In this document: positions 19,218 to 28,178 of the stretch, piece by piece
Layout of the letters: every line of letters begins with the position of its first letter
Numbering within the stretch: the first letter of the stretch is position 1
IMG/VR virus record: IMGVR_UViG_3300044647_000898
Span: 1 to 36,183 of that record
Source: a virus
Length of the DNA: 36,183 nucleotides
Strand: one strand, 5' to 3'
Made by a program: the position numbers and the translations under genes
The notes under the pieces: model-generated
What the model was told of the DNA's origin: nothing
Databases searched by the model: none
Seen by the model: the letters and a program-made list of their open reading frames with translations, nothing else

Positions 19218-21445
19218 TGGACGAGAAAGAGATTGACCGGGGCGGGTTGGCTCGCCGCTGGTCAACCGACTTAGAGCTGGCGAAGAAGACGGACAAAGAC
19301 TTTCTCGCTGCTGGCCGGAAGATCGTCAAGCGGTATCGGGACGAACGCGGGCTATCGGATAGCGCCCGCAAGTACAACATCCTGTGGAGCAACGTCCAGA
19401 CGCTTGCGCCTGCGGTGTACTCTAAGCGCCCCAAGGCAGAGGTATCGCGCAGGTTCAAGGATGCCGACCCTGTTGGCCGCACTGCATCCGAGGTGCTGGA
19501 GCGTGCGCTTCAGTTCGAGATCGACCACTATTCCGACTTCGATTCAGGGCTACGCAATTCCGTGCAAGACAGGCTTTTGCCGGGGCGTGGCGTGGTCTGG
19601 ATTCGCTTTGAGCCTGCCGAGGATGCTGGCGTTCCTGATGCTCAGGTAACCGACGACGCAGACGCCAAGAGCATGGGCGCATATGAGTGCAGTCCGGTCG
19701 ATTACGTGTTTTGGGAAGACTTCAGGACTTCGCCCGCTAGGACGTGGGAAGAGGTGTCGTGGGTGGCTCGTTTGGTGTACATGAGCCGCGACGAGGGCAT
19801 GAAACGGTTCGGCGACATCTTCAAGGATGTTCCGCTGAGCCATGAGCCTATCGGCATCGATGAGATGAAGTCGAACGGCGCTTCTGCCGACCAGCTTGAC
19901 CGCATGAAGAAGGCGAAAGTCTGGGAAATATGGGACAAGAGCGAGAAAGTCGTGTACTGGCATGCAGAGGGCGCACAAGAGATTCTGGACGTTCGCCCTG
20001 ATCCACTAGAACTGGAAGGCTTCTTCCCGTGTCCTAAGCCGCTGTACGCATCTCTTACGACGGATACGCTGATTCCCGTTGCGGACTTCCGGCAGTATCA
20101 AGACCAAGCAAAAGAGATGGACGAGATCACCGAGCGCATTTCGCTGCTGGTGCGGGCTGTCAAGGTGGTAGGGGTTTACGATTCAAGCCAGCAGGGCGTT
20201 CAGCGGATGCTTGATGAAGGCGTCGATAACCAGTTGATTCCGGTGTCCACTTGGGCGATGTTCGCCGAAAAGGGCGGGCTAAAAGGCACGGTTGATTTTC
20301 TTCCGGTTGATGCTGTTTTGCAGGCTCTTGCGGCGCTCTACCAAGCGCGGGATCAGTCGAAGCAGGTAATTTACGAGATCACCGGCCTATCGGACATCAT
20401 CCGGGGCGCATCTGTTGCGAGTGAAACAGCGACGGCGCAGCAGATCAAGTCGCAGTTCGCAAGCCTTCGCCTGAAGCATATCCAGATGGACGTTGCGCGG
20501 ATGGCGTCGGACATCTTGAGGATGAAGGCGCAGATCATGTGCAGCATGTATCGGCCTGAAGTGCTTGTAAAAATGTCGTCAATGGAGACATCAAAAGACG
20601 CCGCATTACTGCCGCAGGCCATCGAGCTACTGCGAAACGATGTCGTGAGGTCTTTTCGCATCTCTGTCGCCAGCGATTCGATGGTTGAGCTTGACGAGGC
20701 GCAGGAGAAGGCCGACCGGCTGGAGTTCCTGACGGCGGCGGGTGGGTTTATCCGCGAGGCTGTGCAGGCCCCGACAGAACTGGCCCCGTTGCTCGGTGAG
20801 ATGCTGATGTTTGGCGTTCGCTCGTTCAAGGCGGGGCAGGGCATGGAGGCGAGCCTGGAGCAGTTCATCAGCGCATCGGCTGAGAAGGCGAAAGAGACAA
20901 AGCCAGAGCCGCCGCCTGACCCTGAGATGCTGAAGCTGCAAGCACAGCAGCAAGTCGAGCAGGGCCGGATGCAGATTGAGCAGGCCAAGATGCAGGCCAC
21001 CCAACAGGCCGACCAGATGCGCCTGCAATCGGACATGCAGCTAGCTCAATTCAAGGCGCAGATTGATGCCCAGGTCGAGCAGATGAAGGCAGAGCAGGCG
21101 GCGACGGCAGAGGCGCAGCGGCTGGAGTTCGACCGCTGGAAGGCTGAACTTGACGCGGCGACAAAAATACAAGTCGCTCAGATCGGCGCGCAGACGGCTA
21201 TGGACACTGCATCGCTATCGGCGCAAACATCGGCAGCGAATCAGATAACTGAAGAGCTTGCGCCTGACACCAGTGTTTTGGATGCCATCACGGCGATAAG
21301 CGAAAAAGTTGACGCAATACACAACTACGCTACCGCACCGAAAAAGATTGTCCGCGACAATACTGGACGCGCAGTCGGTATTGATGTCGGTGGGGTGGTG
21401 AAACCAATTACTCGCGGCGTAGATGGCCGCATGGAGGGACTCTGA
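19217..21445 (+). CDS. Portal protein
   Basis: A 742-residue protein starting MDEKEIDRGGLARRWSTDL. The N-terminal part has the NILWSNVQTLAPAVYSKRPK element and DLLLPGRGVVW-like segments typical of P22-size podovirus portals. The central ITGLSDIIRGASVASETATA segment is a portal stem/wing hallmark. Residues about 575-700 are a long Gln/Ala/Met coiled coil, as in the P22 portal barrel. Twelve copies form the DNA entry/exit channel at one capsid vertex and dock TerL. It lies directly after TerL as usual, but unusually the capsid genes are 7 kb further on. Confidence 0.9.
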   Translation: MDEKEIDRGGLARRWSTDLELAKKTDKDFLAAGRKIVKRYRDERGLSDSARKYNILWSNVQTLAPAVYSKRPKAEVSRRFKDADPVGRTASEVLERALQFEIDHYSDFDSGLRNSVQDRLLPGRGVVWIRFEPAEDAGVPDAQVTDDADAKSMGAYECSPVDYVFWEDFRTSPARTWEEVSWVARLVYMSRDEGMKRFGDIFKDVPLSHEPIGIDEMKSNGASADQLDRMKKAKVWEIWDKSEKVVYWHAEGAQEILDVRPDPLELEGFFPCPKPLYASLTTDTLIPVADFRQYQDQAKEMDEITERISLLVRAVKVVGVYDSSQQGVQRMLDEGVDNQLIPVSTWAMFAEKGGLKGTVDFLPVDAVLQALAALYQARDQSKQVIYEITGLSDIIRGASVASETATAQQIKSQFASLRLKHIQMDVARMASDILRMKAQIMCSMYRPEVLVKMSSMETSKDAALLPQAIELLRNDVVRSFRISVASDSMVELDEAQEKADRLEFLTAAGGFIREAVQAPTELAPLLGEMLMFGVRSFKAGQGMEASLEQFISASAEKAKETKPEPPPDPEMLKLQAQQQVEQGRMQIEQAKMQATQQADQMRLQSDMQLAQFKAQIDAQVEQMKAEQAATAEAQRLEFDRWKAELDAATKIQVAQIGAQTAMDTASLSAQTSAANQITEELAPDTSVLDAITAISEKVDAIHNYATAPKKIVRDNTGRAVGIDVGGVVKPITRGVDGRMEGL

Positions 21446-21840
21446 TGGCACTCGCATACGACACCACAAGCATTCGAAACGCAATGCTGGACGCGATCAC
21501 GACTCGCGCAGGCGCTAACGCACTGCTGCGCATCTATGATGGCACACGCCCTGCTCGGGGCGGCACTGCGACCACGCTGCTTGCGGAGCTTACCTGCGGG
21601 GCTACGTTTGCCCCTGCGGCTTCTGCTGGGGTGCTGACGCTCAACGCTATCACGCAGGACAGCAGCGCAAACGCATCGGGCACGGCGACATGGTTTCGCA
21701 TCGTGCAGTCGGGCGGGTCTAACTTCGTGCTTGATGGCGATGTAGGCACTTCTGGTTCTGACTTGAACCTGACGACGACCACGATTGTTTCGGGTCAGCC
21801 GGTGAGTGTTACGAGCTTCGTCATCACTGAGGGCAATTGA
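21445..21840 (+). CDS. Minor structural protein, 131 aa
   Basis: Starts MALAYDTTSIRNAMLDAITT. A short N-terminal helix is followed by a Thr/Ser/Gly/Ala-rich beta region with alternating hydrophobic strands. Proteins with a RIYDGTRPA element occur in phage structural clusters next to head or tail genes. ATG overlaps the portal stop. Exact role unknown. Confidence 0.7.
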   Translation: MALAYDTTSIRNAMLDAITTRAGANALLRIYDGTRPARGGTATTLLAELTCGATFAPAASAGVLTLNAITQDSSANASGTATWFRIVQSGGSNFVLDGDVGTSGSDLNLTTTTIVSGQPVSVTSFVITEGN

Positions 21841-21842
21841 TC

Positions 21843-22148
21843 ATGGCCACATTTGCCGAACTCGTGACCGCATCGGGCAACTCCGGGCTGGTCGAGAAAA
21901 TCAAGATCGCCACGTTGGTGGCTGCCGACAACATCCGACTGGAGTCTACCGGCGCACCGAACCACCGGGCGCGAGTGCGCTGGGCGTCCAAGGTGTTCGG
22001 CGACCCGGAAGCCGAGGCCACGCGCATGATCTGGCCGGTGCTGATCCAGAACCGCAGCGCCACGCTGGCGCAGATCACCGGGGCGACTGACGCAGCCGTG
22101 CAGACTGCCGTCGATGCCGCTGTCGGTGTCGTGATCCAGGGGGAGTAA
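21843..22148 (+). CDS. Minor structural protein, 101 aa
   Basis: Starts MATFAELVTASGNSGLVEKI. It is helical, with an NHRARVRWASKVFGDPEAEA block and repeated Ala-rich helices at the end. I recall a family with this pattern (short N-terminal helix, RLxWAxxVF) in structural clusters of proteobacterial phages, with no known function. It is coupled to the next gene by TAATG at 22146-22150 with a GGGGGAG ribosome site. Confidence 0.7.
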   Translation: MATFAELVTASGNSGLVEKIKIATLVAADNIRLESTGAPNHRARVRWASKVFGDPEAEATRMIWPVLIQNRSATLAQITGATDAAVQTAVDAAVGVVIQGE

Positions 22149-22618
22149 TGGCAACCGCGACCAGGATGCTCTACGGCACCGCGCAGACGGTGATCAACAC
22201 AGCCACCGACATCGCCGCTGGCAATTTCTCGGGCGCACCATCGGCCACGTTTGACAACACGACCGACGCAGATGTGCCCTACGCACTTTTCGCCGAGGCG
22301 ATGCTGGAGGCCCCTGACTGGGCGGCGGCACCTGTTGCCGGGACTGTGGTGAGCCTGTGGGGCATTCTCAAGGACACGGATGGCACGGACGACGACACCG
22401 ACGCCCCGAGCGGCACGGCTTCAGGTGGGGCGCGGTTCTTTGGCTCGTGGGTCATGGCGGCGGTCGATGCGTTGCAGCGGCGCACGATCACGATCAACCT
22501 CAACGGGTGCCGCCTGGTGGACTTCTACATCCAGAACGGCACGGCGCAGAACATGAACAACGATGGCGGGATAAACGCTGTTGTGAAAATCAGGCCGTTT
22601 ACCGTCGGGACGCCGTAA
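22148..22618 (+). CDS. Minor structural protein, 156 aa
   Basis: Starts MATATRMLYGTAQTVINTAT. It is beta-rich with an acidic TDGTDDDTDAPSGTA loop and a long hydrophobic/Asn-rich C-half. The composition is that of an extracellular virion surface protein. It belongs to the uninterrupted adhesin module between portal and scaffold. No specific family recognised. Confidence 0.7.
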   Translation: MATATRMLYGTAQTVINTATDIAAGNFSGAPSATFDNTTDADVPYALFAEAMLEAPDWAAAPVAGTVVSLWGILKDTDGTDDDTDAPSGTASGGARFFGSWVMAAVDALQRRTITINLNGCRLVDFYIQNGTAQNMNNDGGINAVVKIRPFTVGTP

Positions 22619-23455
22619 GTGTCTGGGATCGCGCTCAATCTGCCGTGGGACTCCCAGCCGCAAGATGCGGTGGAGGTGGATTGGGGCAATCCGCTGGCAG
22701 CGTCTCTAGGTTTTTTGTACGACGGTGCATCGGGGCGTGATGTCGTCGGCGATCTGAAATTCACTGGCAATCGGGTGCAGGGAGTTAGCCGTGCTGGCCG
22801 GGGGCAATTTTCAGAAACCAACGGAACTACATCGCGGCTAGAGTCGATAAACCCGACGCGGGTTCAGTTCCAAAACATCACAGTCTTTTCCCTGTTCAAC
22901 CCGACTGCAAACCCCGGAAATGAAACCCTGTTTTTTATGCGGCGTATGGGGTCGGCCCAACCATCGTTTGGACTTGGGATTCATACTGGCAGCCTTAATG
23001 GCTATAAGTTTTCTCTAAACGGGCAGACGTCGGATTTCAACGCAAGCCCGATTGCGGACATTGGAACGGTGCCATTTCGGCCTACGTTTTTGGCGATGAC
23101 GTACAACGGCTCATCGCTGCGCTGCTACGTCGACGGCGTTGATGTGGGTGGCGGGTCTGGGTACGGGCTTATTGATTACAGCCGCACCGACGAAGGTCTG
23201 CTGGTGTTTGATGGGGGAGTTTTTCAAAGCAGCATCGGCGTATTGTTGCTGGCGGGAATTTGCTCCAAAGATTTTTCTGCGCAAGAAATTGCCCAGTTGA
23301 GCGCAAACCCTTGGCAACTCTTCGCCCCCCGGCAAATCTGGATACCCGCAACTGCGGCGGCCAGTTTCAACCCAACCCTCTCGCTCCCCACTTACGTACC
23401 CGGCTCGCTGACATCCTCGGCGTTTCGTCCGCGAGTCACAGCAACCTGGAGCTAA
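22619..23455 (+). CDS. LamG-like virion surface protein
   Basis: A 278-residue protein with GTG start directly after the previous stop. Residues about 60-225 look like a concanavalin/LamG jelly roll: NITVFSLFNP, MRRMGSAQPSFGLGI, a repeated strand pattern, YNGSSLRCYVDGVDVG, then the helix FSAQEIAQLSANPWQLFAP. The NPWQLFAP ending is common after LamG domains in phage proteins. LamG folds bind carbohydrates, so a receptor- or cell-surface-binding role on the tail or capsid is likely. Confidence 0.75.
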   Translation: MSGIALNLPWDSQPQDAVEVDWGNPLAASLGFLYDGASGRDVVGDLKFTGNRVQGVSRAGRGQFSETNGTTSRLESINPTRVQFQNITVFSLFNPTANPGNETLFFMRRMGSAQPSFGLGIHTGSLNGYKFSLNGQTSDFNASPIADIGTVPFRPTFLAMTYNGSSLRCYVDGVDVGGGSGYGLIDYSRTDEGLLVFDGGVFQSSIGVLLLAGICSKDFSAQEIAQLSANPWQLFAPRQIWIPATAAASFNPTLSLPTYVPGSLTSSAFRPRVTATWS

Positions 23456-23458
23456 CGC

Positions 23459-23875
23459 ATGGCAGACAACTTATCACTCAACTCTGGCACGGGCCCAGAC
23501 AAGGCCCGCACGCTGGATCGCGGCAGCAACGTGCACACGCAGGTCGCACAGATCGACATCGGCGGGTCGGCGGGCGAGTCGCTGGTCACCGGGTCGAACC
23601 ATATGCCGGTGGCTGACAACTACAGCAGCAACCTGCTGCTGCGAATCCTCCAGATGCTGATGGCACCGCTTGGCTACGACAAATCGCTCGGGCGGCAGCG
23701 CGGCACGGTGCTGATCGAGTCTGGCACTGTGACGACGGTCACGACCGTGACTACGTGCACGACCGTTTCCACCCTTTCAAACATTGCGGCGGTCGGCGGC
23801 TACTCCGCGCAGATGGGCGTATTCGATCAAAACCGGTCGGCGTGGGCGCAATGCGTTCGCGCTCGGATCACATAG
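23459..23875 (+). CDS. Virion structural protein, 138 aa
   Basis: Starts MADNLSLNSGTGPDKARTLD. It has a polar N-half, a helix LLLRILQMLMAPLGYDK in the middle and a Thr/Val repeat VTTVTTVTTCTTVSTL (about 90-105), consistent with a beta-solenoid-like or trimeric segment. The adjacent 538-residue protein contains related Thr-rich strands. Role unknown; structural by context. Confidence 0.7.
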   Translation: MADNLSLNSGTGPDKARTLDRGSNVHTQVAQIDIGGSAGESLVTGSNHMPVADNYSSNLLLRILQMLMAPLGYDKSLGRQRGTVLIESGTVTTVTTVTTCTTVSTLSNIAAVGGYSAQMGVFDQNRSAWAQCVRARIT

Positions 23876-23884
23876 GAGCCTCAC

Positions 23885-25501
23885 ATGGCAAACACGTTCA
23901 AGAAAGTAATCGACCAGCTGGTCTGGCGGCAAGTCAACCCGGCACCCAACGCGCACGCGGCGGCGAGTTCGATGGCAAGTGATCTGCGCTCAGACGTGAG
24001 CCGCAACCCGTTCGTATATCAAACGGTCAGCAACACCGTGCTGAACAGGTACAACATCGTCACCAAGGCGTGGCAGCCGATAACCAGCATGGCCTTGGCA
24101 GGCACGTTTGGCGCTGGTGCGGCCAGTGCGTTTGCGCCTAGTCTCGGGCTGGTGGGCACCATCGCTGCGGGTGCCACAACTACGAGCGTGGTGATATCCA
24201 CTGCGTTCCCGACTGCGGTTGGAACGAACATGCTGGCCAATCGCGGCGGGTCCGGCGAGTACGGGTTCAAGTTGCGGATCATTGACACGGTAGCGGGCAA
24301 AACTGCCGAGCGATACATCACCGGCAATACTTCGGGCACTACTCCAACGATCACCGTCCTTTCGTCCTTCGGGTTTACACCGGCGACAGGTGCCCGATAC
24401 GAGATCATTGCCGGTCGGTTGTTTTCGCTCGGTGCGGGTACGGTTGCATCGAACATCTGGCGCTCGTTTGAGGTGGCGTCGAACACCCTGTCCACCGGCC
24501 TGTCCACGACCAACCTGCCCGCTACGATCAGCACGGACAGCGACATTATGGTGCTGGATGAGCAGTACACACCCTACGACTGCTCGCCGGGTGACGGCAT
24601 GATCAAGGGCGCGTACAACTACGACACGGGCGTGGTGTCTCGCTACGCCCTGACAGCCACGGCGGCGGCATCTGGCACTATCACCGGGCAGGCCACGCTG
24701 GGCGATAGCGGCGTCCTTGCGAACGAGTACCGCAACTTCCAAATCCGGATCGTCGAGGACACGACAAACGTAACGGCTGTCGGGCAGAGGCGAATCATCG
24801 CATCGCACACGGCAGGGCCGAGCGCCGTCTACACGCTGGGCACTGCTTGGACGGTAACGCCTAGCGCGTCAGCGAAATTCGTGATTGAGTTGCCCAACCT
24901 GATGCTGGTGCGCTCCACGGCTACCACGACTGTCTACACCTACAACTACGGCGATGCGGCGGTCAACAACGGCACCAACTCCATCGCCTCTGCGGCTTGG
25001 TCAACTACGTATTTTGGCGCAGCTCCGGCGGCGCAGGCGGCGGGTGGTATGTGGATGCCAAGCTGGGGTATACAGCCGGACGCGGCCCACAACGCTCGGC
25101 ACAGCTTCTGCTATTTCTTCCGAGGTGGCGCGGTCACGCTGGACGTGCTGGACATCGCGGCGAGCATCACCGGCACATGGACGGGCGCGATTGCATACGA
25201 CGGCAACACGGTGACTATCGGCGTCGGCACATGCGGGGGTTACTCACCGTTCGAGAATGAAGGCCGGATGTTCTACATCAACGCTTACGTGGCGAGCGCG
25301 GCCAATCAGTTCTATCGCTTCGATGTGCAAAACCGGGTGCTGTCGCCATACACAAACACCGACTTCATCCAGTCAGGCACCGCAGCCCTCGGCAAGCGAA
25401 TTGCGGCCTACGCGGCCCTGGACGGCACCGACACCTACGATGTCGTTCTGCTGCAGTCGCACCTGTCGGCAATCTCGCAAGAACTGGTGGTGCTGGTATG
25501 A
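23885..25501 (+). CDS. Large virion surface protein, 538 aa
   Basis: Starts MANTFKKVIDQLVWRQVNPA with a GGAGCCTCAC ribosome site. An N-terminal helix region (about 1-70) is followed by an almost wholly beta-stranded, Thr/Ser/Gly/Ala-rich body with many aromatic residues toward the C-end. This N-terminal block occurs in structural proteins of other phages (recollection). Size and composition suit a fibre, tube or outer capsid protein. No enzymatic residues seen. It couples to the next gene by ATGA. Confidence 0.75.
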   Translation: MANTFKKVIDQLVWRQVNPAPNAHAAASSMASDLRSDVSRNPFVYQTVSNTVLNRYNIVTKAWQPITSMALAGTFGAGAASAFAPSLGLVGTIAAGATTTSVVISTAFPTAVGTNMLANRGGSGEYGFKLRIIDTVAGKTAERYITGNTSGTTPTITVLSSFGFTPATGARYEIIAGRLFSLGAGTVASNIWRSFEVASNTLSTGLSTTNLPATISTDSDIMVLDEQYTPYDCSPGDGMIKGAYNYDTGVVSRYALTATAAASGTITGQATLGDSGVLANEYRNFQIRIVEDTTNVTAVGQRRIIASHTAGPSAVYTLGTAWTVTPSASAKFVIELPNLMLVRSTATTTVYTYNYGDAAVNNGTNSIASAAWSTTYFGAAPAAQAAGGMWMPSWGIQPDAAHNARHSFCYFFRGGAVTLDVLDIAASITGTWTGAIAYDGNTVTIGVGTCGGYSPFENEGRMFYINAYVASAANQFYRFDVQNRVLSPYTNTDFIQSGTAALGKRIAAYAALDGTDTYDVVLLQSHLSAISQELVVLV

Positions 25502-25659
25502 CGATCCAACAACTCATCACGCTGGCCAGCAATAGGCTCGCGGCCCTGAATACCAGCCGAGCCAACGCCGTGGCGCTGGGAGATGTCGAACGCATCGACG
25601 CCTTGGATGCCGAGATCGCGGAAACGCAGAACACGCTTGACGCGCTGAATACGCTGTAA
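25498..25659 (+). CDS. Small helical structural-module protein, 53 aa
   Basis: A 53-codon ORF beginning MTIQQLITLASNRLAALNTS and ending LDAEIAETQNTLDALNTL. Ala/Leu/Asn-rich heptads predict a coiled coil. ATGA overlap upstream and 3-nt gap downstream fit an expressed gene. It may be a chaperone or oligomerisation partner for the surrounding surface proteins; this is inference. Confidence 0.65.
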   Translation: MTIQQLITLASNRLAALNTSRANAVALGDVERIDALDAEIAETQNTLDALNTL

Positions 25660-25662
25660 GCC

Positions 25663-26718
25663 ATGCTGCTCACGCTGCTGCAGCTCAACCTGCAGTCCTC
25701 CGCGCAATACCAGGCATACTGGATCGCGCACGCCGCCGCGAGTTGGCCGGGTGTGCCAACCGGCGCACAGATCAAGGCTGGCAACCTCTCCAACTCATCG
25801 CCCGCGAGCTACAGCGGCAGCGAGCCTGTCACCGACAGCAGCACGGGCACACGGACGATTGACGAAGCGACGGCGATCACCGGGCTGACAGCCAGCACTG
25901 CGTACACCTTGGCGTGGGTGGTATGGGACAGCGTTGCAGATACCTACAGCAATGTTGTTGTCGGTGATGTCACGACAGATGCGGCTGGTGTTACCGGGAC
26001 ACTTGCGGTAACCAACGCTAACGACACATCTGCGGCGAGTGGAACAACGACAATCGTCGGAACGCTGGCCAGGACAAACGCGAACGATGCGGTAAGCGCA
26101 AGCGGGACTACAACGGTTGTCGGAACGCTGGCGAGAACGAACGCTAATGACAGCGTAGCGGCGTCAGGCTCTGTCGGCGGCGCTGTAACGGGGACGGTTG
26201 CGTACACGAACGCAAACGACACCAGCGCGGCAAGCGGGACCACAACGGTAACGGGCACAGTCGCAAGGACAAACGCAAACGACAGCGTTGCGGCTAACGG
26301 CACAACGACGGTTATCGGCACTGTTGCCCGCACGAATGCAAACGACAGCGTTGCGGCAAGCGGCGCGGCGGGTTCTGTAACGGGAACCGTAGCGGTAACG
26401 AACGCCAATGACTCGGTAAGCGCGTCGGGCACTGCTGGCGGGCTACAGGACACGCACGACGGCTTCTGGCGCAAGCAGTGGAAAAAGATCAGGGAGCGCG
26501 AGAAGAAGAAAATTCACGCCGAACTGATCGAAGAGATTGAAGAGATCGAAGAGCAGATTGAAGAGGTCAAGGCGGTTCAAGTAGTCGCAGCAAAAGCAAT
26601 CGCTAAAGCGCAATACATGCCCGATTACTCGGAGCAGGCGCGAATCATTGCGGCACTGATAGCACGGCGGCAGGAATTGATCGAGCAAGAAGACGAAGAG
26701 CTATTGCTTCTACTCTAA
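25663..26718 (+). CDS. Repeat-bearing adhesin-like fibre protein
   Basis: A 351-residue protein. Residues about 15-105 resemble a fibronectin III-like domain (ITGLTASTAYTLAWVVWD). Residues 112-258 consist of seven imperfect units of the form GTxARTNANDSVAASGTTT, each 20-23 residues. The C-terminal about 85 residues are a highly charged helix (EREKKKIHAELIEEIEEIEE) ending in five Leu. This reads as an extended, repeat-length-variable stalk with a virion-attachment or coiled-coil end. The repeats probably pack as short beta strands. It is located in the adhesin module just before the deacetylase-like spike. Confidence 0.75.
   Translation: MLLTLLQLNLQSSAQYQAYWIAHAAASWPGVPTGAQIKAGNLSNSSPASYSGSEPVTDSSTGTRTIDEATAITGLTASTAYTLAWVVWDSVADTYSNVVVGDVTTDAAGVTGTLAVTNANDTSAASGTTTIVGTLARTNANDAVSASGTTTVVGTLARTNANDSVAASGSVGGAVTGTVAYTNANDTSAASGTTTVTGTVARTNANDSVAANGTTTVIGTVARTNANDSVAASGAAGSVTGTVAVTNANDSVSASGTAGGLQDTHDGFWRKQWKKIREREKKKIHAELIEEIEEIEEQIEEVKAVQVVAAKAIAKAQYMPDYSEQARIIAALIARRQELIEQEDEELLLLL
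25996..26436 (+). repeat. Seven-unit in-frame tandem repeat
   Basis: Encodes seven copies of a TNAND-centred unit of 60-69 nt. DNA similarity between units is high but codons vary, so the array is old enough to have drifted or is kept divergent. Unit number could change by recombination. Confidence 0.85.
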
Positions 26719-26727
26719 GGAAATATC

Positions 26728-28155
26728 ATGGCAGGATCAGTAGACATCACTGGGCGGCAGTATTACACCTTCGGCATCGGGCATGAGTCCGCGCAGCCCG
26801 TTTCGTCTGTTGGCAACGAGTCGTCGGCTGTGGCGCTGCAGACGGTGAACGGAGTTCAATCCCTGGTGAATGGGGATGGGAAATCCTTGCCTTTGACGCT
26901 GACTCAACAGTACGAGCGATGGATGGAGTTCATAACCGTTGCCAGCACTACGCCGTGGAACGATCAGGCTGGCGCAGGGCTTACCATAGCAGTCGATAGC
27001 GCCGTGCTGTTTAATGGGCAGCCAACGCTGCGCCTTGATATTCCGGCAAGTTCTAGCGGCACGTACCGGGTGGGCACCACGCTGGCAACGCTGAACATGC
27101 CCTATTTGTGGGACGGCAAGCAACTGGCTGTTGCGGTCAAGTCATCCAACATGACAGCCTGCGATGGCGTTACCGGCGTATTGCTTGGCGATGCTAGTTT
27201 CACAAACTTCTACACGTTCACGGGGCAGCGCAACGCAGCCAACGTACCGCAGGCCAATTGGGTTGCCGGTGATTGGATTATTTCACGCGGCACCGTTGCA
27301 ACGCAGACGGCGTCGGGCACATTCGTTGGGCAAAAGCGGCTGCGAATCAACTTCACCATATCAAGCGTTGGCACTGCCACGCAAATCTGGATCGGCTTTG
27401 TTGGGGCCGCTGCATCCAAGAAACCAACCGTGATTTTGTCTATTGATGACGGGTACGCCAGCGGTTATTCGTTTGTCGCGCCACTTGCCCGCTACTACAA
27501 AATCCCGGTGAGCTTTGGGATTGACCGGGCGTATGTTGGGTCTGGCAATTACTTCACCGCTGCGCAGATACAAGAATTGCATGCCGATCCTAGCAATCTG
27601 TTTGAGTTCGTCACCCACGGCTTTAACAACACCAATCTGACCGCCGCCGGTTCTGCGACGGCATATGTGCAGCAGCAGGTTGACACCAGAAATTACCTGC
27701 GGTCACTTGGCATTCGTGGCGACGGCCCAAATCACCACCCGTGGGTTCAGAGTCTTTACAGCAATGCCGCGCAGGATGCCATGAAAGCTGCCGGATTCTT
27801 GTCGGCTCGCATGGGCGCGTCGACGCCCCTTTCGATGCACGACTCGTTCATGTCAACAGGGGACGAAAAGCGTGTTTATCAGCTTGTCAATTGCTGCACG
27901 CTTACCACCGGATTGAGTCTTGGACAGGCGCAAACGGCGGTGACCACGGCTTGCACGACAGAGGGCTACGGTGTCACGCACGTTAACGCGCACGACTTTG
28001 CTGTAGCGGACGCTGCCAGCCCGCCGACATGGAGCTTCGACAAGATGACGGAGTTCATGGGGTGGCTCGACGCACAGCGCACTGCTGGCGTTTGCGACAT
28101 CAAATCGTGGGGCCAGTGGTATGCCGATCTAGCTGGCGTGCCCTACGGTAAGTAA
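26728..28155 (+). CDS. Tail spike with polysaccharide deacetylase-like (CE4) domain
   Basis: A 475-residue protein. The N-terminal about 225 residues are a beta-rich virion-binding and carbohydrate-binding-type region. A NodB/CE4-like domain follows: KPTVILSIDDGYAS (motif 1, D240-D241), FVTHGFNNTN (motif 2, H297 but Asn at position 301, where CE4 normally has the second His of HxxxH), NHHPWVQ (335-341, motif 3 region), and THVNAHDF (H418, H422). CE4 enzymes remove N- or O-acetyl groups from cell-wall or capsule sugars; phage spikes use such activity to pass capsules. The Asn substitution leaves activity uncertain: it may be a sugar-binding remnant or use altered metal ligands. It has its own AAGGAAATATC ribosome site. 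Confidence 0.85.
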   Translation: MAGSVDITGRQYYTFGIGHESAQPVSSVGNESSAVALQTVNGVQSLVNGDGKSLPLTLTQQYERWMEFITVASTTPWNDQAGAGLTIAVDSAVLFNGQPTLRLDIPASSSGTYRVGTTLATLNMPYLWDGKQLAVAVKSSNMTACDGVTGVLLGDASFTNFYTFTGQRNAANVPQANWVAGDWIISRGTVATQTASGTFVGQKRLRINFTISSVGTATQIWIGFVGAAASKKPTVILSIDDGYASGYSFVAPLARYYKIPVSFGIDRAYVGSGNYFTAAQIQELHADPSNLFEFVTHGFNNTNLTAAGSATAYVQQQVDTRNYLRSLGIRGDGPNHHPWVQSLYSNAAQDAMKAAGFLSARMGASTPLSMHDSFMSTGDEKRVYQLVNCCTLTTGLSLGQAQTAVTTACTTEGYGVTHVNAHDFAVADAASPPTWSFDKMTEFMGWLDAQRTAGVCDIKSWGQWYADLAGVPYGK

Positions 28156-28178
28156 TCCCATCCCCTGCCGGTAAACCC

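Noticed and set aside
25996-26436. CRISPR-like array
   Set aside because: Repeats are in-frame protein repeats without distinct spacers.
21445-28155. Diversity-generating retroelement linked to the adhesin genes
   Set aside because: No reverse transcriptase motif and no template/variable repeat pair was seen, although related podoviruses can carry such systems.
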